NCBI GenBank assembly: GCA_003158175.1
Contig: PMHJ01000007.1
Coordinates: 103,107 to 165,392, forward strand
DNA: 62,286 nucleotides
Direction: 5' to 3'
DNA from: Candidatus Cybelea septentrionalis
GTDB taxonomy: Bacteria; Vulcanimicrobiota; Vulcanimicrobiia; Vulcanimicrobiales; Vulcanimicrobiaceae
Positions 33,543 through 41,579 of the stretch are shown piece after piece. Made by a program: the position numbers and the translations under genes. The notes under the pieces were generated by a model that had not been told where the DNA came from, ran no database searches, and worked only from the letters and a program-made list of their open reading frames with translations. The first letter of the stretch is position 1, and each line of letters begins with the position of its first letter.

Positions 33543-34754
33543 TTATGGCTTAGCAAAATGAAATCGGAGCGAGCCGTCGGCGTTCTTCGAAATCCCAAGG
33601 ATCAGGCGCCCGCCATCGATGCCGATGTGGGTCGGCCGTGTTCGCGCGCAGTTCGAACGATGCGCGGTCGGGTGGTCGTCGTAGTCGACGTCACGTGAGA
33701 ACGAATAAATAATTCGACCACCGTTCCTCCGATTAAAGCGCAAGACGTACGGCTCGCAATACGCGGCGCCTTCGGAGTAGATCGCCATTTCGTCACCGTT
33801 TGCATACGAAACGAGCGCGCAAAGGTCCGTCGCATAGCAGCGCACGACGGCCTGCCAAACGCTGCCGTCGGAGAGTGAGATCAGTTGCGAGACCGGCCAC
33901 GCGAACGTGGGCGCAGGTAACGAAGGCGCCACCAGCTGCATGCTGCCGAAGTAATGCGGGACCGCCGGAGGCACCGATCGGATGGGTCCTGCGGGCGGCG
34001 GCCGGCCTGACGGACACGCGATAACCGATGCGTGTTCGCTGCGCGCGCCGGTGTACTGCGGTGCTCCGGAGCCCATGGCGCCCGCGATTACGAACTGCTT
34101 GAAGGCTTCGGGCGTCCCCGCGGGATCGTCGTTTTGATACATTGCGGGCGGCAAGGGAAAAGCCGCGATCGGCGCGGTCAGTGGCTTCACAAGGAGTCGA
34201 CCTAACACGCCGAAGTGCGAGTACACCGCCGCGCTCCAAGCCCAGCGCACAATGACGCCTGGACGCGAGGCAGTAAAGGTCGCGGTCCACGTGACCGGTC
34301 CGCTGAGGGCGGGAATGAACGGCTCGGGCGCCTCGTAGGGCATGCCGTCGAAAAAGGCTTCTGGAATCTGCGACGGTGCATACGTGAGCGACCACGCCGA
34401 GTTGTCGACCCACCAGCGCTGCGGGTCGCTAGTCGATGGGTCGATCGTGATGGTGCTGTCGGGCAGCGTGATGACGTGCTGCCATCTCCCAAAGGTGATC
34501 CGCGACTGCCGCACGTCGATCCGAATCGGTTTGCTTCCCAAGGCGCCTTTATCGCTCGAGACGCCCTCGAGGACGCCCGAGAACCAGATCGTCGACCCGC
34601 TCTCGATGTGAGTGGTCGTGTATCTGTTGAAGAGCACTTGAACGCTCGACGTGCACGACGACCCAAGCTCTTGAGCGCGTGCTGGTGCGGCCGCGCAGCC
34701 GTGGAGCAGTGCGGCCGCCGCAACCAGGCAGATCACCCGTAAGCTCGGCATCAT
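33543..34754 (-). CDS. Exported hypothetical protein
   Basis: About 403 residues. GGAGGG is immediately before ATG 34754/34751, followed by a lipoprotein-like signal (VAAAALLHGCAAAPARA). The mature protein has beta-rich sections (VQVLFNRYTTTHIESGSTIWFSGVLEG, RPGVIVRWAWSAAVYS) and three or four Cys in the C half (VRCYATDLCALVSY, AAYCEPYVLRFNRR). No family recognised. The frame continues upstream through the tRNA region but that is antisense noise. Confidence 0.65.
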   Translation of the reverse strand: MMPSLRVICLVAAAALLHGCAAAPARAQELGSSCTSSVQVLFNRYTTTHIESGSTIWFSGVLEGVSSDKGALGSKPIRIDVRQSRITFGRWQHVITLPDSTITIDPSTSDPQRWWVDNSAWSLTYAPSQIPEAFFDGMPYEAPEPFIPALSGPVTWTATFTASRPGVIVRWAWSAAVYSHFGVLGRLLVKPLTAPIAAFPLPPAMYQNDDPAGTPEAFKQFVIAGAMGSGAPQYTGARSEHASVIACPSGRPPPAGPIRSVPPAVPHYFGSMQLVAPSLPAPTFAWPVSQLISLSDGSVWQAVVRCYATDLCALVSYANGDEMAIYSEGAAYCEPYVLRFNRRNGGRIIYSFSRDVDYDDHPTAHRSNCARTRPTHIGIDGGRLILGISKNADGSLRFHFAKP

Positions 34755-34927
34755 CCCTCCGAACGCGCGCCTGCGCCCCGCCCAAAAGGCGGCACGTCCG
34801 GCAGGTCGCGTAGCCGCCCTATTCGCCCCTTGCCGTGAGATACCCGGAATCCGCCGACGCGCGCTCGAGGCACTTAAAGGCAGGGCACCGACGCGCAAAC
34901 CCGCATAAAATGAGGGAGACCGCGTGC

Positions 34928-35005
34928 GCGCCCGTAGCTCAAACTGGATAGAGCAGGGGACTCCTAAGCCCAAGGTTGCCAGTTCGATTCTGGCCGGGCG
35001 CACCA
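34928..35005 (+). tRNA. tRNA-Arg (anticodon CCT)
   Basis: The acceptor GCGCCCG pairs with CGGGCGC, followed by discriminator A and an encoded CCA. The D arm is GCTC/GAGC and the T arm GCCAG-TTCGATT-CTGGC. The anticodon loop is CTCCTAA, giving CCT. The anticodon stem is odd: GGGGA against GCCCA leaves purine mismatches at both ends of three G-C pairs. The first tRNA of the secE-nusG region. Confidence 0.85.
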
Positions 35006-35015
35006 TCGTTCTCCG

Positions 35016-35051
35016 TTGTCGCCCTTCATGCTTCGCGATCAGCATGGACAA
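35016..35051 (+). repeat. Hairpin after tRNA-Arg, divergent repeat family member
   Basis: TTGTC..CATGCT..AGCATG..GACAA forms a two-part stem (inner CATGCT/AGCATG). It shares the CATGCTTCG...CAGCATG(G)ACA variant seen at 36445-36470 and may end the tRNA transcript; no T-run follows. Confidence 0.5.
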
Positions 35052-35179
35052 CGGGGGGTTGGTTGCCAGGCCCGCCCTTCGATGGAGCACGGGGCGGTTG
35101 AAAGGGGCTGGCGGATGTGCTAGCATTGACTTTCGAACGGACCGCCGGTCCGTTTTCTTAATGTTGTGATAGACTAAAG

Positions 35180-35344
35180 ATGGCAAAGAAAGAATCTCGA
35201 GTGACGGTCGTCCTGGCGTGCACCGAGTGCAAGCGCCGGAACTACAACACGCAGAAAAACAAGCAGAAGACCACGGACCGGCTGGAGCTCAGCAAGTACT
35301 GCCGCTTCTGCCGATGCCACAAACCGCATAGGGAAACGAGATAG
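35180..35344 (+). CDS. rpmG: 50S ribosomal protein L33
   Basis: 54 residues: [21 protein letters not shown].. with zinc-binding C14, C17, C41 and C44 (C-x-x-C pairs), [20 protein letters not shown]. It belongs to the large subunit near the E site. The four Cys mark the zinc-dependent form, rather than the zinc-free one induced on zinc starvation. Its TAG stop overlaps the first two bases of tRNA-Trp. The gene order rpmG-trnW-secE-nusG is widespread. Confidence 0.95.
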   Translation: MAKKESRVTVVLACTECKRRNYNTQKNKQKTTDRLELSKYCRFCRCHKPHRETR

Positions 35345-35418
35345 GGCGGTAGCTCAATTGGTAGAGTCCTGGTCTCCAAAACCAGTTGTTGCAGGTTCGA
35401 GTCCTGTCCGCCCTGCCA
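35343..35418 (+). tRNA. tRNA-Trp (anticodon CCA)
   Basis: AGGGCGG pairs with CCGCCCT; discriminator G and CCA are encoded. The anticodon stem is CTGGT/ACCAG with loop CTCCAAA, and the T arm GCAGG-TTCGAGT-CCTGT. The 5' end overlaps the rpmG stop and the encoded CCA is fused to a hairpin repeat. Confidence 0.95.
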
Positions 35419-35443
35419 CCCTTCGACTGCGCTCAGGATGACA
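35417..35443 (+). repeat. Hairpin repeat copy abutting the tRNA-Trp 3' end
   Basis: CACCCTTCGACTGCGCTCAGGATGACA; its first two bases are the CA of the tRNA CCA. Arms are a mix of the CACCCT and AGGATG types, so the stem has a mismatch. Confidence 0.8.
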
Positions 35444-35458
35444 AATTAAGGTAAACCT

Positions 35459-35686
35459 TTGGTGAACGAACAGCAAAAGAGAACGGCCCAGTCCATAGCG
35501 GGCGGCGATTTCATTCGCGGCGTCATCGCGGAGCTTCGGCGCGTTACCTGGCCGACGCGCGACGAGTGGATCTCTGCGACAATCCTCACGATCTCGCTCG
35601 TGATCGGCATCGGGCTGTTCGTTTTCCTCGTCGACCAGCTCTTCGGGTGGCTCTTCAACTTGATTCATCCGGTCACCGCCGGGTAG
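35459..35686 (+). CDS. secE: Protein translocase subunit SecE
   Basis: 75 residues, short bacterial form with one transmembrane helix. GGDFIRGVIAELRRVTWPTRDEW is the conserved amphipathic region and ILTISLVIGIGLFVFLVDQLF the helix. It clamps SecY in the SecYEG channel. TAAGG lies 7 bases before TTG 35459; GTG 35462 is an alternative. The nusG ATG follows the TAG stop immediately. Confidence 0.95.
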   Translation: MVNEQQKRTAQSIAGGDFIRGVIAELRRVTWPTRDEWISATILTISLVIGIGLFVFLVDQLFGWLFNLIHPVTAG

Positions 35687-36421
35687 ATGCAGACGATGTA
35701 CGACGCCGAACCGATTGTTGACGACACGACCATAAGCGAAACGGCCGTCGACGAAACAAAAACCGAGGATCTCCAGATGGGCGACCCGGTCGCGGTCGAG
35801 GAGATTGTCGAAGAGCCGTCCGCCGAACTCGAGGACGAGCCCTCCGCCGACGTCGTCGACGACGATGTCGTCGTCGCCAAGCCCAAAGATAACCGTAACT
35901 GGTTCGTCGTCCACACCTATTCGGGTTACGAAAACAAGGTCAAGGCAAATCTCGAGCGGCGCATCCACTCGATGGGCATGCAGGACAAGATCTTCCGCGT
36001 GCTCGTTCCCATGGAGGACGAAGTCGAGTTCAAGGACGGCAAGCGCAAGATCACGCCGAAGAAAGTTTTTCCGGGCTACGTGCTGGTCGAAATGACCATG
36101 GACGATCAGTCCTGGTACGTCGTGCGCAACACGCAAGGGGTGACGGGCTTCGTCGGAAGTCCCGGCCCGGGTGAGAAGCCCGTGCCGTTGCAGGACAAAG
36201 AAGTCAAAACGATTCTCAAGCAAATGGGCATCGAAGCGCCCAAACTCAAGATCGACTTCAGGAAGGGCGATCGCGTCAAGGTCACGTCGGGGCCGTTCTT
36301 CGACTTCACCGGCGTCGTCGACGACATCGCGCCGGAGAAGGAGCGCTTACGCGCGCTCATCTCGATCTTCGGTCGCGAAACGCCCGTCGAACTGGAGTTC
36401 TTCCAAGTGGAGAAAGTATAG
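35687..36421 (+). CDS. nusG: Transcription elongation factor NusG with acidic N-terminal extension
   Basis: 244 residues. The first ~68 are an acidic, Glu/Asp/Val-rich extension absent from E. coli NusG. The NGN domain starts NWFVVHTYSGYENKVKANLERR and the KOW domain is RKGDRVKVTSGPFFDFTGVV. It stimulates RNA polymerase elongation and couples with ribosomes or Rho. The ATG lies directly after the secE stop. Acidic extensions of this sort occur in several phyla and may bind basic partners; that is inference. Confidence 0.95.
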   Translation: MQTMYDAEPIVDDTTISETAVDETKTEDLQMGDPVAVEEIVEEPSAELEDEPSADVVDDDVVVAKPKDNRNWFVVHTYSGYENKVKANLERRIHSMGMQDKIFRVLVPMEDEVEFKDGKRKITPKKVFPGYVLVEMTMDDQSWYVVRNTQGVTGFVGSPGPGEKPVPLQDKEVKTILKQMGIEAPKLKIDFRKGDRVKVTSGPFFDFTGVVDDIAPEKERLRALISIFGRETPVELEFFQVEKV

Positions 36422-36444
36422 TTCTTAAAGGTTAGTGGCTTGGT

Positions 36445-36470
36445 CATGCTTCGGCAGGCTCAGCATGACA
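36445..36470 (+). repeat. Hairpin repeat copy between nusG and rplK
   Basis: CATGCTTCGGCAGGCTCAGCATGACA; stem CATGCT/AGCATG. Both arms differ from the usual CACCCT/AGGGTG but still pair. It would be transcribed with nusG and rplK. Confidence 0.85.
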
Positions 36471-36568
36471 GGCTGCGCACAGGATGGCAAACGGACGAAG
36501 ACCCCGACGTTCGTGTAGCACTATAGCTGGGGAAGAAGCGATGAGACTCGCTTCGAAAGGAGACATTT

Positions 36569-36994
36569 GTGGCTAAGAAGGTAGTTGGTAAGATCGGCCT
36601 GCAGATTCCGGCAGGCAAGGCGACCCCGGCTCCGCCGATCGGACCGGCGCTGGGCCCCTACTCGCTCAACATCATGGACTTCTGCAAGCAGTACAACGAG
36701 CGCACTGCTTCACAGGCCGGCATGATCATCCCCGTCGAGATTACGGTCTTCGACGACCGCACGTTTACGTTCATCACGAAGACGCCTCCGGCGTCTTTTC
36801 TGATCAAACAGGCGCTGGGGATCGAGTCGGGCAGCAAGGAGCCTAACCGCAACAAAGTCGGTAAGCTCACGCAGAAGCAGCTCGAGGATATCGCGAAGGT
36901 GAAGATGCCCGACATCAACGCCAACGACATGAACGCGGCCAAGAAGATCGTCGCCGGAACGGCGCGATCGATGGGCGTGGAAGTGGAGGCGTAA
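36569..36994 (+). CDS. rplK: 50S ribosomal protein L11
   Basis: 141 residues, standard length. [24 protein letters not shown] and the C-terminal RNA-binding [11 protein letters not shown] are diagnostic. L11 forms the GTPase-associated centre with 23S rRNA and is needed for stringent response sensing. GTG start with AAAGGAG 8 bases upstream. It is followed after one base by rplA. Confidence 0.97.
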   Translation: MAKKVVGKIGLQIPAGKATPAPPIGPALGPYSLNIMDFCKQYNERTASQAGMIIPVEITVFDDRTFTFITKTPPASFLIKQALGIESGSKEPNRNKVGKLTQKQLEDIAKVKMPDINANDMNAAKKIVAGTARSMGVEVEA

Positions 36995-36995
36995 G

Positions 36996-37697
36996 ATGGC
37001 TCAGCATCACGGAAAACGCTTCAAGGCACTCGCCATGGGCTTCGATTCCGGCAAGCTCTTCTCGACGCCTGAAGCGATTACGCTCGTCAAGAAGAACGCC
37101 AACGCAAAGTTCAACGAAACCATCGAGGTGCACATTCGCCTGGGCGTCGATCCGAAGAAGAGCGATCAAAACGTTCGCGGCACGGTGCTTTTGCCGAATG
37201 GAACGGGGCGCTCGGTTCGCGTCATCGCCTTTGCCAAGGGCGATAATGCGAAGGCCGCGCAAGAAGCCGGCGCCGACATCGTCGGCGATCAGGATCTGAT
37301 CGATAGGGTCAAGGGCGGTTTTACGGAGTTCGACGTCGCCGTGGCGACGCCCGATATGATGGCGTCGGTCGGCAAAGAGCTCGGACGCCTTCTCGCGCAG
37401 AAGATGCCCAACCCCAAGGCCGGAACCGTGACGGCAAATATCGCCGGCGCGATTCGCGACATCAAGGCCGGTAAGGTGGAGTATCGCCTCGATAAGACGG
37501 GCATCGTGCACACGATCGTCGGGAAGGCGAGCTTCGAAGAAGCGCAGCTGCTCGAGAACGTCACGACGCTGCTCGATGCGATCGTCCGCGCAAAGCCGGC
37601 GGCTGCGAAAGGAACCTACGTTCGTAGCGTGACGCTGGCCAGTACGATGGGTCCCGGCGTGAAGGTCGACCCGAACCGGATTAAGGCGACGGCCTAG
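36996..37697 (+). CDS. rplA: 50S ribosomal protein L1
   Basis: 233 residues. [47 protein letters not shown] segment, [10 protein letters not shown] and [15 protein letters not shown] are the usual L1 motifs. It builds the L1 stalk and can repress its own operon by binding the leader. The gene is the last plus-strand gene before two antisense genes interrupt the rplKAJL order. Confidence 0.97.
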   Translation: MAQHHGKRFKALAMGFDSGKLFSTPEAITLVKKNANAKFNETIEVHIRLGVDPKKSDQNVRGTVLLPNGTGRSVRVIAFAKGDNAKAAQEAGADIVGDQDLIDRVKGGFTEFDVAVATPDMMASVGKELGRLLAQKMPNPKAGTVTANIAGAIRDIKAGKVEYRLDKTGIVHTIVGKASFEEAQLLENVTTLLDAIVRAKPAAAKGTYVRSVTLASTMGPGVKVDPNRIKATA

Positions 37698-37700
37698 CTT

Positions 37701-38429
37701 TTAGGCAAAAGCGACCTCGCCGGTGTGCAGGGTATAGATTCCGCCAATCACCTCAACGTCGCCGGCGCTTACTGCGTCGGCGATGATTTTTGAGCCGGCC
37801 GTCATTTCGCGCACGTTGCGTCGCACGTTTTCGACAATCGCGTTGGCTACCCAGTCGCCTGGGGCGCCGCGCGTCGCTTTGGCGGCCGGGACGATTGCTT
37901 CGACGACGGTTGCGATGTGCCCGGGCTGCGTCGTTCCGTCTTTTACGTAGGAGACCGCCGCACTTACCGCTCCGCACTTTGTATGCCCGAGCACGACGAT
38001 CAGCCGTGCCTTCAGAACGGCGACGCCATACTCGATCGAGCCGAAGTTAGCGTCGTTGAGAAAGTTGCCGGCCACGCGAACGGCAAAGACGTTGCCTGGA
38101 ATTTGATCGAAAACCGTTTCGATCGGGACGCGAGAATCGGAGCAACCCAGAATGATTGCAAAGGGATTCTGTCCGCTGGCGAGCTCGACGAGGCGCGCGC
38201 TTTGGGGCCCGCTGCGAGGCTGCCCGGCGACATAGCGGACGTTGCCCGCTTTGAGTTTCTCCAGTGCGTCGGCCGGATTGCGTGCGCCCATCTCGAGGCG
38301 AGGAGTTGACGGTTCGGCCGCTGCGGCCTGCGCCATCGAGAGCGCCTCGCCTGTCCAGGCCGCAGCCAACCCAATACCGGCGCGTCCGAGGAAGGCTTCA
38401 CGGCTAAAATCGCGTTGAACGTGTTCCAT
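37701..38429 (-). CDS. Beta-class carbonic anhydrase, probably exported
   Basis: 242 residues. The zinc ligands are C96 in GCSDSR, H149 and C152 in GHTKCGAV, with D98/R100 as the catalytic dyad. It interconverts CO2 and bicarbonate. An N-terminal stretch (REAFLGRAGIGLAAAWTGEALSMAQAAAAEP) looks like a Tat- or Sec-type signal, as in other secreted beta enzymes. It lies antisense between rplA and rplJ, three bases after the rplA stop. Confidence 0.88.
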   Translation of the reverse strand: MEHVQRDFSREAFLGRAGIGLAAAWTGEALSMAQAAAAEPSTPRLEMGARNPADALEKLKAGNVRYVAGQPRSGPQSARLVELASGQNPFAIILGCSDSRVPIETVFDQIPGNVFAVRVAGNFLNDANFGSIEYGVAVLKARLIVVLGHTKCGAVSAAVSYVKDGTTQPGHIATVVEAIVPAAKATRGAPGDWVANAIVENVRRNVREMTAGSKIIADAVSAGDVEVIGGIYTLHTGEVAFA

Positions 38430-38449
38430 CCCGGCGGCTTCTGGCCGGC

Positions 38450-38484
38450 CCGTTGTCGTCCCTCGACGGCGGTGAGGATGACAA
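38450..38484 (+). repeat. Degenerate hairpin repeat copy
   Basis: TTGTCGTCC..CTCGACGGCGGTGA..GGATGACAA. The outer stem TTGTC/GACAA and GTCC/GGAT pairing survive although the middle differs. It lies between the two antisense genes. Confidence 0.6.
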
Positions 38485-38488
38485 TGGG

Positions 38489-40381
38489 CTAATGCGAGGC
38501 GGTTAGTGCGTGAACTTGCGCTTCCAATTCGGAGATGCGTGCGTGGGAGCGATCGGCATCGATGTGATCGTAGGCCGCGCCGGCGCTGCGCGCGACGCCT
38601 TCGAGCAGCGCATGTTCGTCGGACGTCAATGCCATGCCGTTTGAGCGCGAGCCGTAGAGCACGAACCCGAAAACCGATCCACGCATCAGCAGCGGAACGA
38701 CGAGCGACGGCGTTTTGGCGCCGCCGGGAAGAATCGTTTCCGGGCGCGGACGCCCGTCGAGCACGATCGGCGTGAGTTCGGCGCGCAGCTCCACGATGAG
38801 CGGATCCTCGGCATCGATGCTCTCCGACTCCGTTTTCGACCAGCCGCGGGCGGCCGTTCGTTCGAAGGGCTTGCCGGCGGCCGGCGCGAGAAAGAGTGCC
38901 GCCGAGTTAAGCCCGAGAACGCGGATGGGTTCGTCGACGAGAAACTCGATCAACGTCTTTTCCGAAGACGTGTTGGCGAGCGCGCGTGATGCGCGGCGCA
39001 GAGCCTCTTCGGAGCGGCGTTGATCGCGGAAGAAGAAGGTGTTCAAGAAGTATTCGATTCGACCGTGCAGCGCGTTGAGCGTGAAGCCGATCGCTAGTGC
39101 GGCGAACAGGCTGATGTAGATCGCGGGCTTCGTGCTTTCGAAAATTTGTTCGGCTAGCCACTCGAAGGTGCCGAAGAGCATGAGCAAGACCGCCGTTATG
39201 AACCCATAGACGGCCGCGCGTCCGATCGCAAAGCGGAAATCGACCACGCGCTCCGAGAGTAGACCGTAGAGCACAAAGATCGATCCGATGAGATTGAACC
39301 ACGGGAGCAAAGCTCCCGTCCACGATTGTACGTAGAGGATGGGGAGCGACGTATTGCCGATCAGCGTCGTGGTAACGTTGGCAAGGGCCCACGTCAAGTC
39401 GAGAATCGGTGCCAGAGCAATGCCCGAGATCACCCACGTCACCCGTGTGCGATCGAGGGCGGTCGCGCCGGACGCGATGTAGGCGAGCGCGGTGAGCACC
39501 ACCACGAGCAGCGCGGCGTCGCTCCCGCTCATGAAGAGATTGGTCGGTCCGGGGAAACCGTACTTTTGAAAGACCGTCCAGACGATTGGATCGACCCACG
39601 CGACGAAGTCGGCTACCGAGAGTACGACGGCGCCGGCGAAGAACCAGGGCCATGCGCGCCCCGAGCGGCCGTAGAGCCGATGCGCAAAGATCAGGATCAT
39701 CAGCTGCGTCAGCGGATAAACGGCCTGGATGGCAAGGTCGCTGTAGACATTGATTGGCCACGCTGCCAAGTCGATGGCGGCTTTGTTGATCTTGATGAGC
39801 ATCAAGATCGTGTAGGCATAGAACGCGAGCGTGATCGGGCGAGGTCGCATCAGAAAGAGCGCGCTCGCCAGAGCCAACGTTAAGAAGAAGCTCACCGGCA
39901 CGCCGACGTCGCGCGCAAGCGTCGCGCGCCGGCTGTAGTCGGGAGAGCCGGCCGGCAACGTCGTCACGAAGGTTCGGCCGTCGCGCGTCGCTATAAGCGT
40001 CAAGCGCGTTCCCGCATGCGCCCCCCGCAAAAGCGAGAAGCGCTGCGTCGGCGAGAGATCCTGCAGGTCGATGCTGTCGCCGGTATGCAAGGCCCCGTGC
40101 GGCGCGGCGGCCGAGACGACTTGGATGCGGTTGGTATTGTCGACCAGCACGACGGAGTACTGGCCCAAATGCGACGAGTGATACTCGACCACGACGAAGA
40201 CCAGGGCCATAAAGACCGTGCCGATCGCGACGACGGCCAGCGAGAGGCGTTCGCAGATAAGCAGGACGACCGACTTCACCAGTCCGCGCGACATGCGGCC
40301 GCTTTCTCGGCCAGCAGAATCTATTCTTTCGCAAAGCGAAGAGGCGGTTGGTTCCTCGGCCCGTGTTGCGTTCTCCGCCAT
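38489..40381 (-). CDS. Membrane sensor with PDZ-like loop, 7TM-like region and GAF domain
   Basis: 630 residues. An N-terminal helix (~36-65) is followed by an outer loop with HTGDSIDLQDLSPTQRF, about eight helices up to ~430 and a cytoplasmic GAF-like domain (~470-600: RRASRALANTSSEKTLIEFLV, NSAALFL, PLLMRGSVFGFVLYG). It stops there with no kinase, cyclase or phosphatase domain. Either it acts through a partner or the output part was lost. Start uncertain: ATG 40381 or ATG 40294 (MSRGLVKSVV), which has a weak GAGAAAG upstream. Confidence 0.7.
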   Translation of the reverse strand: MAENATRAEEPTASSLCERIDSAGRESGRMSRGLVKSVVLLICERLSLAVVAIGTVFMALVFVVVEYHSSHLGQYSVVLVDNTNRIQVVSAAAPHGALHTGDSIDLQDLSPTQRFSLLRGAHAGTRLTLIATRDGRTFVTTLPAGSPDYSRRATLARDVGVPVSFFLTLALASALFLMRPRPITLAFYAYTILMLIKINKAAIDLAAWPINVYSDLAIQAVYPLTQLMILIFAHRLYGRSGRAWPWFFAGAVVLSVADFVAWVDPIVWTVFQKYGFPGPTNLFMSGSDAALLVVVLTALAYIASGATALDRTRVTWVISGIALAPILDLTWALANVTTTLIGNTSLPILYVQSWTGALLPWFNLIGSIFVLYGLLSERVVDFRFAIGRAAVYGFITAVLLMLFGTFEWLAEQIFESTKPAIYISLFAALAIGFTLNALHGRIEYFLNTFFFRDQRRSEEALRRASRALANTSSEKTLIEFLVDEPIRVLGLNSAALFLAPAAGKPFERTAARGWSKTESESIDAEDPLIVELRAELTPIVLDGRPRPETILPGGAKTPSLVVPLLMRGSVFGFVLYGSRSNGMALTSDEHALLEGVARSAGAAYDHIDADRSHARISELEAQVHALTASH

Positions 40382-40448
40382 TGCTGTGGTAGTCTATCGG
40401 CTGGCTCCATAGACCGTGGCCGGCCGCAAGGCCTTAGTTTCCGCAGGT

Positions 40449-40494
40449 CACCCTTCGACAAGCTCAGGATGACAATGAGTGTGCTCAGGGTGAC
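40449..40494 (+). repeat. Hairpin repeat copy plus extra 3' half
   Basis: CACCCTTCGACAAGCTCAGGATGACA is followed by ATGAGTGT and a second GCTCAGGGTGAC. The gap between the antisense gene and rplJ is otherwise without coding signs up to the leader at 40540. Confidence 0.85.
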
Positions 40495-40565
40495 GCTGGG
40501 AGGACCACCGAGGACGCGAGAATGGGATGTTCAGCGCCGCTGAGGCGATGCGAACTTTCAACGAT

Positions 40566-40594
40566 GCGCCCTCGAACGGGGCGCTTTTCTTTTT
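40566..40594 (+). terminator. Terminator-like hairpin in the rplJ leader
   Basis: GCGCCC (40566-40571), loop TCGAAC and GGGCGC (40579-40584) are followed by TTTTCTTTTT. It lies 35 bases before the rplJ ATG, so transcripts for rplJL must pass it; attenuation or autogenous control by L10/L12 on the leader is likely. A second hairpin GGCGC/GCGCC (40602-40615) covers the ribosome-site region. Confidence 0.65.
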
Positions 40595-40628
40595 CGCTTT
40601 TGGCGCGTCTGCGCCGGGAAACCATCGA

Positions 40629-41156
40629 ATGCCGACCGCACGTAAGGAAGCCTCAGTCGCAGAACTCACCGAGAAACTCGCCGCGGCGAAGAGCCTTTTC
40701 TTTACCGATTATGCCGGGCTGACCGTCGGAGAGATCACCAAGCTTCGCGGGGAGCTGCGCAAAGACGGCAACAGTTATTCGGTTGTCAAGAACACGCTCT
40801 TTCGCATCGCCGCCGGCGATCTCGCGTCGCAGTTCGAATCGATTCTTGCGGGGCCGACGGGCGTCGTGTTTGCGGGAGCGGATCCGGTTGCACCGGCCAA
40901 GGCGCTCAAGACCTTCAGCGATACCGTCAAAAAAGTCGGAATCAAGGCAGCCTACATCGACGGCCAAATCGTCGACGCAAAACACGTGGAAATCCTCGCC
41001 AAGCTTCCACCGAAAATCGAACTCCTCGCTTCGCTCGTCGGCACGCTTGCGAATCCGCTACGCGGCCTCGTTACCGTGCTGTCGGGCAACCAGAGCGGAC
41101 TCGTCCGTGCGCTCAACGCCATTCGCGAGCAAAAAGCCGCAGCCTCAAACGCTTAG
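40629..41156 (+). CDS. rplJ: 50S ribosomal protein L10
   Basis: 175 residues. ARKEASVAELTEKLAAAKSLFFTDYAGLTVGEITKLR, YSVVKNTLFRIA and IDGQIVDAKHVEILAKLPPKIELLASLVG are diagnostic. L10 anchors L7/L12 dimers on the ribosomal stalk. The ATG at 40629 matches the family N terminus; the frame extends upstream through the leader hairpin, which is not coding. It is separated from rplA by 2.9 kb. Confidence 0.96.
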   Translation: MPTARKEASVAELTEKLAAAKSLFFTDYAGLTVGEITKLRGELRKDGNSYSVVKNTLFRIAAGDLASQFESILAGPTGVVFAGADPVAPAKALKTFSDTVKKVGIKAAYIDGQIVDAKHVEILAKLPPKIELLASLVGTLANPLRGLVTVLSGNQSGLVRALNAIREQKAAASNA

Positions 41157-41178
41157 ATAAGGAAGAGAAATACGTATC

Positions 41179-41547
41179 ATGGCAGTTGCCGAAGTCATCG
41201 ACCAAATTGATAAACTCACCGTTCTCGAACTTGCCGATCTCGTCAAGCAGCTCGAGGAGAAGTATGGCGTCTCTGCGGCCGCACCAGTCGCAATGATGGC
41301 CGCCGGTCCGGCCGCCGCGGCGCCGGAAGCCGAGAAGACCGAGTTCGACGTTATTCTGGCTGAGATCGGCCCCGAGAAGATCAAGGTCATCAAGGCCGTC
41401 CGCGAACTTACGAGCCTCGGCCTTACCGAAGCCAAGGCGTTCGTCGAGAGCGCGCCCAAGGCCGTTAAGGAAGGCGTTACTAAAGACGAGGCCGAGCAAG
41501 TGAAGAAGAAGCTCGAAGAAGCGGGCGCCAAGGTCGAAATCAAATAG
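41179..41547 (+). CDS. rplL: 50S ribosomal protein L7/L12
   Basis: 122 residues. N-terminal dimer domain [22 protein letters not shown], an Ala/Pro hinge and the C-terminal [35 protein letters not shown] with GAKVEIK at the end. It recruits translation GTPases. GGAAGAG lies ahead of the ATG, 22 bases after rplJ, in the same transcript. Confidence 0.97.
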   Translation: MAVAEVIDQIDKLTVLELADLVKQLEEKYGVSAAAPVAMMAAGPAAAAPEAEKTEFDVILAEIGPEKIKVIKAVRELTSLGLTEAKAFVESAPKAVKEGVTKDEAEQVKKKLEEAGAKVEIK

Positions 41548-41579
41548 GATCGCAAGCGACGCCCGAACTTCCGGGGTGG

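Noticed and set aside
35016..35169. Possible small gene between tRNA-Arg and rpmG
   Set aside because: The open frame overlaps the tRNA and has no start context; a hairpin explains the conserved look.
38907..40334. 475-codon minus-strand frame within the GAF sensor gene
   Set aside because: Arg-rich shadow in another frame; the real gene has membrane helices and a GAF domain.
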